From the NCBI RefSeq assembly GCF_023715615.1, contig NZ_JAMBOM010000006.1, positions 1-64,000 of the forward strand: a stretch of 64,000 bases of DNA. The letters run 5' to 3'. The position numbers were made by a program, and so were the translations under genes. Under the pieces are notes generated by a model. The model searched no databases. It was not told the origin of the DNA and worked only from the letters and a program-made list of their open reading frames with translations. Of the stretch, positions 49,476 through 58,294 are shown piece by piece (positions within the stretch are counted from its first letter, which is position 1; the number at the start of each line of letters is the position of its first letter). The stretch is from Sporosarcina aquimarina. GTDB taxonomy: Bacteria; Bacillota; Bacilli; Bacillales_A; Planococcaceae.

Positions 49476-50279
49476 ATGAAGAAACTAGAAGGAAAAGTAG
49501 CGATTGTAACTGGAGGCGCATCAGGAATTGGTTTAGGTGCCGTGCAGAGATTGGCTGAAGACGGAGCAGCAGTTGCCGTTGCAGACGTAAACGCAGAAGG
49601 TGCACAGCAAGTTGCAGATGACATTAACAAAAATGGCGGAAAAGCGATTGCCATTACAGTCGACGTTGCGAAAGAAGAAGAAGTAAAAGCAATGATCGAC
49701 AAAACAGTAGAAGCATTCGGTCGACTAGACATCCTGCATAACAACGCAGCATGGGGACCGATGAACGATAAAGGAATTCCAGAAATGGACGTAGACATGT
49801 GGGATGCTGTGATGGGCATTAACTTGCGCGGCCCAATGATGGGCTGTAAATACGCAATCCCTGAAATGAGAAAAGTAGGCGGCGGCTCGATCATCAACAC
49901 CGCATCCGCAAACGGAAAAGTAGGCGATTATGAGCGTACAGCATACTCCGCTTCAAAAGCTGGACTCATGTCACTCACTCGCTCTGTTGCGACTCAGCAC
50001 GGTAAAGAAGGAATTCGCTGTAACACAGTCCTGCCAGGTCTGATCGTTACACCTGCGACTCGTAGAAAGTTCTCTACTGAATTAATGGAACTCATGGAAG
50101 AAGGAAACTTAACACCATACGTAGGCGGACCTGAAGACATCGCTGCGTTGGTATCATTCCTCGCATCTGAAGAGTCACGTTATATTACAGGACAAGAAAT
50201 TAACTGTGATGGCGGTGTGCTCGTACGTGCAGGTGCCGGAGCAATTATGAAATATGTACGCGACAAGGAAAACAACTAA
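49476..50279 (+). CDS. Short-chain dehydrogenase/reductase
   Basis: A 267-residue classical SDR. TGGASGIG is the dinucleotide-binding loop, ADVNAEGAQ marks the second strand, NNAAWGP the NNAG-like motif, and YSASK the catalytic Tyr and Lys. The substrate is unknown. The ATG at 49476 has AAAGGAAG at a suitable distance; the ATG two codons before is too close to that site, and a much longer frame from 49251 reads through the intergenic region. Confidence 0.9.
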   Translation: MKKLEGKVAIVTGGASGIGLGAVQRLAEDGAAVAVADVNAEGAQQVADDINKNGGKAIAITVDVAKEEEVKAMIDKTVEAFGRLDILHNNAAWGPMNDKGIPEMDVDMWDAVMGINLRGPMMGCKYAIPEMRKVGGGSIINTASANGKVGDYERTAYSASKAGLMSLTRSVATQHGKEGIRCNTVLPGLIVTPATRRKFSTELMELMEEGNLTPYVGGPEDIAALVSFLASEESRYITGQEINCDGGVLVRAGAGAIMKYVRDKENN

Positions 50280-50286
50280 TAGATTT

Positions 50287-50336
50287 AAAAACTGCCCCAA
50301 TAGGTCATGAGAAATGACTTTTTGGGGCAGTTTTTG
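50287..50336 (+). terminator. Terminator after the SDR gene
   Basis: The stem AAAACTGCCCCA / TGGGGCAGTTTT with an inner pairing AAGTCATTTCTCATGACCTATT-like loop region, then TTTTT. The rest of 50337-50518 holds nothing recognised. Confidence 0.92.
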
Positions 50337-50518
50337 TTTTCTAGTTTTTAGGGAGTCCTGAAATCGGTGGATAGCTAGTTTGGTAACCTAAGCTACGAGA
50401 ACTAACAGGGTCCATCTAGGTTGCCATGGTAGATAGTTTCAACCGATTCGGGTCACTCGTATTCCAAGTGGTTTTTAAACAATTTTGTAAACAGGTGTAC
50501 ATATAAACTCATCTAGTA

Positions 50519-51433
50519 CTACTGATTTGTGCTCAAGTTTGCAAACAGTTCGAGTGTATCTTTTTTCTGTGCATGGTCGGGATGGCTGATGTCTTCCAGT
50601 GGGGCTCCCATGACGATGCTAATGTACTCCCCATTTCCAGCAGTACCGAGCGTAGCCCAACATTGTCCCGCTTCATACGTAGTCCCGGATTTTCCGCCGA
50701 GAATCTGGAATCCGTCCTGTACTTCTGCACTTAAGGAAGAAAGGACGGTCGATGATAAAGTAATGCCTTGGGGATGATCTGCAGTCGATGTTGTTTGAAA
50801 CGTCCCTTTAGTAAAAATCGCTCTGAAATTTTGGTTATCAAGTGCGTAATCTAGCAGCTTGGCCATATCAGAAGCGGTTGTATATTGCTTTGCATCATGC
50901 AGCCCCTCCGGATTTGTAAAATGGGTTCGGGTCATGCCTAACTCAGAGGCTTTATCATTCATGAGTTTCACAAACTGCTTCGTACTCCCTGCCACATGGA
51001 TCGCCAAAGAGTTAGAAGCTTCACCGCCGGAAGGTAAAATTGTGCCATACAGCAAATCGCGGTATGTGACCTTCTCTCTACCATAGAACCCCGCCATTGA
51101 AGCATTTTGCGCTACCATTTCCTGATACGTAGCAGTATCTACCGGTGCACTCGCAGAGAGATCGTCAATATGCTCAAGCGCGACGATCGTTGTCATCATT
51201 TTGGTAAGTGATGCTGGATATGCTTTCTCGTCCGCATTCTTCTCATAAACTGCTTTTCCAGTATTCCGATCCACCATATAGATGTACGGGCTCACATATT
51301 CATCAGTTTGGTTGGTGCCAGCTAACTCAATACTATTACTATCCAGTCCGTTCCAACCGGTAACGTTCATAGCAATTACTAGAACGACAATGAAAAGGAC
51401 AAATCCCTTTAAAACTGTCCACAACTTCCTCAT
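50519..51433 (-). CDS. D-alanyl-D-alanine carboxypeptidase
   Basis: A 304-residue penicillin-binding protein of the DacF/PBP5 group (peptidase family S11) that trims stem peptides of peptidoglycan. A signal anchor is at residues 7-24. SLTK (Ser75, Lys78) is the catalytic motif, and SxN (GGEASNSLA) and KSGT motifs are clear. It lacks the C-terminal amphipathic domain of full-length PBP5 proteins. The ATG at 51433 follows AAAGGTAG. The 326-bp stretch to the next gene, divergent, holds no other gene. Confidence 0.93.
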   Translation of the reverse strand: MRKLWTVLKGFVLFIVVLVIAMNVTGWNGLDSNSIELAGTNQTDEYVSPYIYMVDRNTGKAVYEKNADEKAYPASLTKMMTTIVALEHIDDLSASAPVDTATYQEMVAQNASMAGFYGREKVTYRDLLYGTILPSGGEASNSLAIHVAGSTKQFVKLMNDKASELGMTRTHFTNPEGLHDAKQYTTASDMAKLLDYALDNQNFRAIFTKGTFQTTSTADHPQGITLSSTVLSSLSAEVQDGFQILGGKSGTTYEAGQCWATLGTAGNGEYISIVMGAPLEDISHPDHAQKKDTLELFANLSTNQ

Positions 51434-51759
51434 CTTGCATCTACCTTTCATCCTGCAGTGATTCCGCACAATTCTATTCTTATAATGTTAAGTATAACGG
51501 ACAACCCTGAAGAAAAGCATAGTTGAATTATGAAGTTTTTCTTAAGACAATTCGAGTGTGCTATATGAGTATGAATCTGCTGATGTTTCGAGCAAGATTC
51601 CTCATAGGAGCCTGAACCAGGCGGACAACTGCACTGGATGAAACTGAAGGAAATCGATACAAAGGAGTCGGCAACATTGGGCACGAAACTTTCTTCACAC
51701 TCAAGCCGTAAACATAGTAACGCATTGCCAGGATGAGAAAAACGAGGGAGGGAACGGAG

Positions 51760-52254
51760 ATGAAAGAATTCATCATCAAGCAAAAAATGTTGAGAATGAA
51801 CGGACAGTTCAACGTGAAAGATTTAGAGGGTAACGATGTCTACGAAGTAGAGGGCAGCTTCCTGAAAATACCGAAAACCTACACTATCCAGGACCTTGAG
51901 GCGAACGAAGTGGCACGGATTACCAAAAAGTCATTCAGCTTCCTGCCGACGTTCTATGTAGAGGTACAGGGACAGGAGACCGTGACAATCCAGAAGGAGT
52001 TCTCTTTTCTAAAACCTAAATATACGATCGATGCAGCCGGCATCGAAGTGCTCGGAACTTGGTGGGAAATGAGCTTTGACGTGCTGAAGGATGGGGAAGT
52101 GGCGGGCACCGTAGACAAGAAGTGGTTCCAATGGGGAGATAGCTACCAAGTGCAGATTTACAATGAAGACTTGGAAAAGCTCATCATCGCACTCGTTGTC
52201 GCAATCGATTGCGTGAAAGCCGACCAGTCCGCTGCATCCGCCGCTTCGTTTTGA
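51760..52254 (+). CDS. LURP-one-related family protein (YxjI-like)
   Basis: A 164-residue protein of the LURP-one/Tubby-like family (DUF567). It begins KEFIIKQKMLRMNGQFNVKDLEGNDVYEVEGSFLK and consists of repeated beta hairpins with a hydrophobic last strand (IIALVVAIDCV). The function is unknown in bacteria. The ATG at 51760 follows GGGAGGG; the earlier in-frame start at 51733 is rejected. Confidence 0.88.
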   Translation: MKEFIIKQKMLRMNGQFNVKDLEGNDVYEVEGSFLKIPKTYTIQDLEANEVARITKKSFSFLPTFYVEVQGQETVTIQKEFSFLKPKYTIDAAGIEVLGTWWEMSFDVLKDGEVAGTVDKKWFQWGDSYQVQIYNEDLEKLIIALVVAIDCVKADQSAASAASF

Positions 52255-52322
52255 AGAAGGGATGGATATCTGACTGATGAAGTTCTTGATTAAAATAAGA
52301 AAGCACACTTTCACAAACGTAC

Positions 52323-52357
52323 CTAAAGGCGAAGGGAGGGTCCCTTCGCCTTTAGGT
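52323..52357. terminator. Bidirectional terminator
   Basis: The stem TAAAGGCGAAGGGA / TCCCTTCGCCTTTA has a 4-nt loop, between the convergent LURP-type and BASS-type genes. Confidence 0.88.
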
Positions 52358-52390
52358 TATACAGATATAGTTTGCACGTGAGGTTTCACG

Positions 52391-53377
52391 CTATTGAACC
52401 TGACTCGTTTGAACCGGAATAGCGCCGGGATCATCATCTGAATTCTCGACAACTGCAGGCTTTTTCGACCAAATGGTAGCGAGAATCGGGCCAGAAATAT
52501 TATGCCAGATTGCCCCCCAGACGCTTGGAAGAGCAGCGAGCGGACCAAAGTGTGCAGTTGCCAGTGCAACGCCAAGACCCGAATTCTGCATACCAACTTC
52601 AATAGAGATAGCTCGTCGATCAGACTCATTTAATCCGAGCATCAAAGCAGTCAAATAGCCAAGCAATAATCCAAAGCCGTTATGAAGGAAAACGGCTGCA
52701 AACACGACAAAGCCGGAAGAAATGACATTGCCTGCATTGGCAGATGTAACAGCAGCCACGATGATTAGGATCGCCAAAACCGAAATAAGCGGAACGACAG
52801 AGACACTCTTCTCCACAGCTTTCGGGAAAAACTTTCGAATTAACAGACCTAATACAATCGGAACAATGATGACTTGGACGATTGACTTAAACATCGACAT
52901 CGGGTCAACCGGCATCCACTGTCCCGCAAGCCACAACAGCAAAAGCGGCGTGACAACCGGTGCAAGAAGTGTGGAAAGGGAAGTCATCGCAACAGACAAT
53001 GCCAAGTTCCCTTTCGCTAAATACACCATCACATTGGAAGAAGTCCCACCTGGAACACATCCGAGAAGGACCAAACCAGCAGCCAATTCTGGTGGGAGCT
53101 TAAGTACATACGCAATTGCGAACGCAACAAGCGGCATAATCACAAACTGAGCAGCAACACCCACAATGACCGGCAACGGTTTCGTCGCGATAATCTTGAA
53201 GTCCACCGCTTTTAACGTTAGTCCCATTCCAAACATGACAACCCCGAGTAAAATGGAAATGTACGCTCCTAACCCTAGGAACGGTGTGGGAAATAGGAAG
53301 GCCATGAGTGCAGCGATGATAACCCATACAGCAAAATATTTTCCTGCAAATGAACTGATTGACTCTAAAACTTTCAT
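52391..53377 (-). CDS. BASS-family transporter (bile acid:sodium symporter-like)
   Basis: A 328-residue membrane protein with about nine hydrophobic segments of the bile acid:Na+ symporter family. GLVLLGCVPGGTSSNVMVYLAKGN and the downstream EVGMQNSGLGVALA segment are the two crossover motifs. The substrate in bacteria is variable (for example pantothenate or organic anions) and is not shown here. The ATG at 53377 follows AAGGGGGG; a longer frame from 53551 is rejected. Confidence 0.9.
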   Translation of the reverse strand: MKVLESISSFAGKYFAVWVIIAALMAFLFPTPFLGLGAYISILLGVVMFGMGLTLKAVDFKIIATKPLPVIVGVAAQFVIMPLVAFAIAYVLKLPPELAAGLVLLGCVPGGTSSNVMVYLAKGNLALSVAMTSLSTLLAPVVTPLLLLWLAGQWMPVDPMSMFKSIVQVIIVPIVLGLLIRKFFPKAVEKSVSVVPLISVLAILIIVAAVTSANAGNVISSGFVVFAAVFLHNGFGLLLGYLTALMLGLNESDRRAISIEVGMQNSGLGVALATAHFGPLAALPSVWGAIWHNISGPILATIWSKKPAVVENSDDDPGAIPVQTSQVQ

Positions 53378-54462
53378 TTTCAAATCCCCCCCTTGAAATC
53401 CTTTTGACATTGATAAAAAAAGCAGACCATTGCTCTCTCTGAGAAGATGTAATCGGCTCCCTTCGAATGATTCTTTTTTGAAATAATTGACTCGACGAAT
53501 ATCTGTAACAAATTCCATCTCAACTAGAATAATAAATTCAATTATACACAATTATCAGAATGATTCAATATATATATATATTTCATATTGCTGTGTATTG
53601 GAAAGTTAGATATCCCGATATATTCTTGAGAAGGAGCCGTGAGGTGGTAGGTCAAACAAAGTTAGGACATCAAAATAGCAGTTAAACAAGAACATAGCAG
53701 TCGTAAGCCCTAATGACTTCCTGTTCGCTTCGTATATTAAGTCCTGTGTGGAATGTTTTATTACACAACACAGAAACAAGCCGTTATTGTTTTCAAATTG
53801 AGTGGAGCACAGGGAAACAACAAATAACTATTGAAGCATGACATCACGGATAGAGAAGGATACATGTTGTCAAACAACTCCGATACAAAAATGAATCGCA
53901 TCAAAGTTGTTTGGTGCCCAAATTATATCATTAAGAAAATTTGCTTAGGAATTGAACTATCTAAAAGCTTTACTTTAAAGTTTGATTGACTGTTAAACGG
54001 GAAAACCTAACAAAAAGGGTGATTGCCATGCCTAATATTATGTCAAAAATCAACTTAGAAAGCCCATGAGTAAAATTAGGACTTAGTTAAAACCCAAAGA
54101 TTATTCGCTAGTGCGCTATAGAGATAGAGTCTACGTTAACGCCGACATAATTAATCTCTAAAGGGCACAACGAATCATACAATAAAAAATGAAATAAAAG
54201 TTTCGAAGGAATTCCTGTTTATTGCATAATCGCCCTAAACATTTCAAACCACCTAAGAGTAATCAAGAATACTAGAACGAGAATTGTGAAATGAATGTGG
54301 AGTGAGACAAGGATATCTATACCTTTTTGAAAAGAAGGAGTGTGAAATCTGGCTGGGAAAATTAAATCAGAGGCGACCTAAATAAAGAAGTTGAAGAGAC
54401 AATTAAGTTTATAACAATGTCCAAGAAGGAATGATTTTGCTATTATAAGCAATCTTTTCCCC
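53378..54462. other. AT-rich non-coding stretch before the defence island
   Basis: A stretch of 1.08 kb without a convincing gene. The only possible remnant is a 32-codon frame at 53891-53989 that begins MNRIKVVWCPNYIIKKI, loosely reminiscent of the N-terminus of IS200/IS605 transposases; it is preceded by a small inverted repeat (GTTGTCAAACAAC). I see no other repeat or attachment site. It may mark the left border of an acquired segment. Confidence 0.5.
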
Positions 54463-54490
54463 TTGGATTTTTTTATTGAAAGTGTATAAT
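54463..54490 (+). promoter_or_regulatory. Promoter of the DNA methyltransferase gene
   Basis: The -35 TTGGAT (54463-54468) and the -10 TATAAT (54485-54490) are 16 bp apart, 30 bp upstream of the ATG. Confidence 0.75.
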
Positions 54491-54520
54491 AGAATAAATA
54501 GACCGAAAGGGTGTTCGGAA

Positions 54521-55783
54521 ATGTCAGACAGCAACAAACTATCAGTAATTGAGCTATTCGCTGGAGTCGGCGGGTTTCGTCGGGGATTGGAACAAGCCAA
54601 TGCCGACCTTTTCGAAGTGGTCTGGGGCAATCAATGGGAACCTTCTCGTAAGGCCCAAGATGCTTTTGAGTGCTATACCCGTAATTTTGGTACAGGAATT
54701 CATAGCAATGATGACATTGCCTCCGTTCCTGATGGGACGTTCCAGGAACTTGCGCCGGATATGGTTGTTGGTGGGTTTCCATGTCAAGACTATTCAGTGG
54801 CGAGATCTTTGTCAGGAGGAAAAGGAATCCAAGGTAAAAAAGGAGTCCTATTTTGGGAAATTAAAAGGGCTCTTGAAAATGGTAATCCTAAATATGTTTT
54901 ATTGGAGAATGTTGATAGATTGCTTAAATCGCCTTCAAAACAACGGGGCCGTGATTTCGCAGTTATGCTAGCTACATTTCGTGACTTGAATTATACCGTA
55001 GAATGGCGTGTCATAAATGCTGCAGAATATGGTTTTGCTCAAAGACGAAGACGGGTGTTCATATTCGCGTATAAGAATGACTTATCCTTTGATAAGATAC
55101 AGAGAGAACTGGATGAATCCTGTATCCTTTTTAAAGAAGGATTTTTCGCAAAACCGTTCCCGGTTGAGAAAGAGCCGTATAAAAATCGGATTGAAGAGGG
55201 GGAGCTTCCTAAAGATATCGTTGAAATATCAGATAGCTTTTCATTTAATTTCCATACATCAGGGGTTATGAGGGACGGCCGACTGTATACTGCACATCTT
55301 GTGCCTAAATTTAAAAAAACAACCACTCTGTCTGAAATCCTTTTAGATGAAGAGTTGATTGACGAAAAATTTTATCTAACTCCCGAAGCGGAAGCGAAGT
55401 TCAAGTATTTACGTGGACCAAAGAAAATTGAACGTACATCAGTTGATGGTCATAAATATCAATTCTCAGAAGGAGGAATGTCTCCTTTTGATGAGCTGGA
55501 CAAACCCGGTCGCACAATGCTAACGAGTGAAGGTTCAATTAATAGGAGTACACACATTGTTGAAGTGAATGGGAGAAAAAGATTGCTTTCTCCAATTGAA
55601 TGTGAACGACTGAATGGATTCCCTGATAATTGGACTGCAGGGATGACAGATCGCATGAGGTATTTCTGTATGGGAAACGCTTTAGTTGTAAGTTTGATTG
55701 AAATTATGGGCAAGAGAATTGAAGAAATAGAGAAAACAGCAATTGAGCAATCTAGTGGAATACAGATGAATTTTTCGATTTAG
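54521..55783 (+). CDS. DNA (cytosine-5-) methyltransferase
   Basis: A 420-residue C5 methyltransferase. Motif I is VIELFAGVGGFRRGLEQA (residues 9-26), motif IV GGFPCQDYS with catalytic Cys88, motif VI LLENVDRLL (128-135), motif VIII QRRRRVFIFA (174-183), and motif X near the C-terminus (MGNALVVSLI). The adjacent Sau3AI/MutH-type nuclease suggests it modifies GATC at the C. The ATG at 54521 follows AAAGGGTG. A terminator separates it from the nuclease gene. Confidence 0.95.
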   Translation: MSDSNKLSVIELFAGVGGFRRGLEQANADLFEVVWGNQWEPSRKAQDAFECYTRNFGTGIHSNDDIASVPDGTFQELAPDMVVGGFPCQDYSVARSLSGGKGIQGKKGVLFWEIKRALENGNPKYVLLENVDRLLKSPSKQRGRDFAVMLATFRDLNYTVEWRVINAAEYGFAQRRRRVFIFAYKNDLSFDKIQRELDESCILFKEGFFAKPFPVEKEPYKNRIEEGELPKDIVEISDSFSFNFHTSGVMRDGRLYTAHLVPKFKKTTTLSEILLDEELIDEKFYLTPEAEAKFKYLRGPKKIERTSVDGHKYQFSEGGMSPFDELDKPGRTMLTSEGSINRSTHIVEVNGRKRLLSPIECERLNGFPDNWTAGMTDRMRYFCMGNALVVSLIEIMGKRIEEIEKTAIEQSSGIQMNFSI

Positions 55784-55809
55784 CCGATACCAATGTATCG
55801 GTTTTTTTG
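55784..55809 (+). terminator. Terminator between methyltransferase and nuclease genes
   Basis: The stem CCGATAC / GTATCGG has a 4-nt loop and a run of seven T, immediately after the methyltransferase stop codon. It should limit read-through into the nuclease gene. Confidence 0.88.
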
Positions 55810-55854
55810 TGTGTATGGTAGAATTCTGGTAAAGAATTTTGGGGGATGTTGCAG

Positions 55855-57258
55855 ATGATTTACAATAGTAGAGTGGAACTTATGCATAAAGCTAGCCAAG
55901 CAGATGGTCTCACATTTGGAGAAATCGACAAAAGTGGTAGGATTAGCAACGAACGTTCAAAAGGTCAATTGGGGCAAATTGTGGAAGAGAGTTTCTTTGA
56001 ATATAAGGTTAATTCCACTAGTGAAGCGGACTTTGCAAATTTAGGGATTGAGCTCAAAGTTACTCCTGTGAAGACTAATAAAAACGGTACACTATCCGCA
56101 AAAGAACGATTAGTATTGAATATCATCAATTATATGGAAGAGGCTAATAAGACTTTTGAGGACTCTAGCTTTTGGAAAAAAAATAAGGAATTGTTAATAA
56201 TGTTTTATGAATGGTTGCCTCAGGTGAAACGTTCAGACTACCGGATTATCAAATCGTACTTGCACGAATATGCTACTGAAGATCTTGAAATTATCAAGCA
56301 CGATTGGGAATTAATTAACGAGAAAATCAGAGAAGGATTGGCACATGAACTATCGGAAGCAGATACGAATTACCTTGCAGCTAGTACCAAAGGGGCCACT
56401 AGCAATTCTCTTAGAATTCAACCGAATAGTCCAGTACAAGCGATGCAACGTGCATATTCATTGAAACAAAGCTATATGACTACCTTAATACGTAAAATTA
56501 TTTCGAAAGAAGACTTGACACCTATTGCCACATCTGACGATCTTAGAAATATGAGCTTGTTAGACATTCTTAATAAAAAGTTTGAGCCATTTAAAGGTAA
56601 ATCTTTGGATGAAGTTTCAGAATTGGTTGGAATTAAACCGAATTCGAATTCAAAAAACTTTCTCCAGATGTTCGTAAGCAGTCTTCTTGGCATCCGAGGA
56701 ACAAAATTGGATAATATCGATGAATTTGCAAAAGCTAACATTCAATTGAAAACTGTGAGATTAGAACCGAACGGAATTCCTAAGGAGAATATGTCTTTTA
56801 AGAATGTAGATTTTCGAGAATGGGCGAATGATGAGTGGGAAAATAGTTGGCTGAACGAGTATTTTCTTGAAACAAAGCTATTGTTTGTTGTCTTTGAATA
56901 TAAAGAGAATGAAAAAGAAAATGAATTAAGGGAGCTATATTTCAAAGGAATCAAATTATGGAATATGCCGTTATCTGAAATAGAAGGTAGACTCAAAGTG
57001 TTTTTCCATGATGTACAGAACTTAATTAATTATGGAATTGAATTGACTCCTACTCAGCAAAAGACAAGAACTGTCGTAAAGAACAACCTGCCTAAAGCCA
57101 AATCTAATCACCTTTGTCATATTAGACCTAAGGGCCGTGATGGTTCAGATAAAGTGCCACTACCAGATGGGAGAATGATTGCTAAACAGTGTTTTTGGAT
57201 TGATAGGGAGTATATCGGAGAATTAATATCCGAAGAGTTCGATGATGGAATGAATTGA
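55855..57258 (+). CDS. Sau3AI/MutH-type restriction endonuclease
   Basis: A 467-residue nuclease like Sau3AI in length and layout, with two MutH-like domains. The N-terminal one shows KGQLGQIVEE (residues 36-45), then D59-x6-E66-x-K68 in ADFANLGIELKVT; this has the same spacing as the MutH residues D70/E77/K79. The C-terminal half (from about residue 225, with ILNKKFEPFKGKSLDEVSELVGI) looks like the second, regulatory MutH-like copy, without the D-E-K set. The expected site is GATC. The ATG at 55855 follows GGGGG; an ATG at 55846 is too close to it. Confidence 0.92.
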   Translation: MIYNSRVELMHKASQADGLTFGEIDKSGRISNERSKGQLGQIVEESFFEYKVNSTSEADFANLGIELKVTPVKTNKNGTLSAKERLVLNIINYMEEANKTFEDSSFWKKNKELLIMFYEWLPQVKRSDYRIIKSYLHEYATEDLEIIKHDWELINEKIREGLAHELSEADTNYLAASTKGATSNSLRIQPNSPVQAMQRAYSLKQSYMTTLIRKIISKEDLTPIATSDDLRNMSLLDILNKKFEPFKGKSLDEVSELVGIKPNSNSKNFLQMFVSSLLGIRGTKLDNIDEFAKANIQLKTVRLEPNGIPKENMSFKNVDFREWANDEWENSWLNEYFLETKLLFVVFEYKENEKENELRELYFKGIKLWNMPLSEIEGRLKVFFHDVQNLINYGIELTPTQQKTRTVVKNNLPKAKSNHLCHIRPKGRDGSDKVPLPDGRMIAKQCFWIDREYIGELISEEFDDGMN

Positions 57259-58294
57259 GCAGACTAGGAAGATAACTGTTGGATGTCCGTGCTCTACTCA
57301 ACTCAGAAACGATTTAGAAATGTTTATGAATCAAAATAAGGTACATGTGTAACTCATAACTCAATCAAATTATGGAATAAGGTCTGAATCGATTGGTGCA
57401 CGGCTGGACAAACATTGGACGGACGGAAACTCAAATCGACATCAGGTACCTGGAGAAGAAAGGGAATCCTGATATCCAGCCTACCGAGCGTTGACAGCAG
57501 AAACGTGACGATTATCGGAGGAGGATAGGCTGGAACGAATGCAGCAATAATCGAGATAAGCATGGTCCCCACGTCCCATGCTCCATCTGGCGATAGCTCG
57601 TCTGGGCAAGTTGGATGAATTTAAAGAAAAGATATCCAGACGTTTGTCTGGAATTCACTCAACGTTGTCAATTCTGTTACAGAACCACAACCATAACCAC
57701 TAGAAACTGAATCATCTGATTCCTATATTAATAAGGATAAATTATTGACTTTTTTACCTATTTATCAAAGTGCAGTAAGTGTGTTCAAATTGGTAAAAAA
57801 TTTCCCGTTCAATGAATCTCTAAATTCAGCATGACTGCCTGTGGGAATTTCAGAGGAATTTGTTATAACGTCGTTCTAATTGAGAATTAAAGATTGTAAT
57901 TAAGAGACAGGCTCCATGGAACTTTTCAAGTAACATGCGGAACGATGAATATAGAAATGCTCTCTAATCCTTATATGCAAGTATTTGATATCAGTATTAT
58001 CAACTTAATCCACTAACTTTTCTGTATAGTGGTTTGTTCGACCGACATTCCTCCGCTCTTTAAATAATTCGTGAGAATAGGTGCAAATCCAGTTTTAATT
58101 TAAGGCTTTTTGTGTTGCTATTCGTGTATTTGTTGCTACTGTCATCCAAAATACAGGTTTATTATTGTATATAATTTCACTGAAACCATTTTTTAAAATG
58201 CTGCTTTTGTTTATAATGAAGCAATAATGATATTATAAAATAAAATGAGGATTCCTTTTTTGAATAGACTAGAGGTAAGGAAGGCACAAAAATT
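57259..58294. other. AT-rich non-coding stretch between nuclease and operon
   Basis: A stretch of 1.04 kb with no convincing gene. A 72-codon minus-strand frame at 57354-57572 has no ribosome binding site or recognised family; the plus strand there has scattered stops and looks like decayed coding sequence. Near the right end TTGTTT (58207-58212) and TATTAT (58231-58236), 18 bp apart, could be the promoter of the following operon. Confidence 0.5.

Noticed and set aside
53891-53989. An IS200/IS605 transposase fragment
   Set aside because: Only about 15 residues resemble the family, with no catalytic HUH motif and no clear ends; noted only as possible debris.
57354-57572. A 72-codon minus-strand gene after the nuclease gene
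   Set aside because: No ribosome binding site, family or neighbouring partner; it is more likely chance over decayed sequence.
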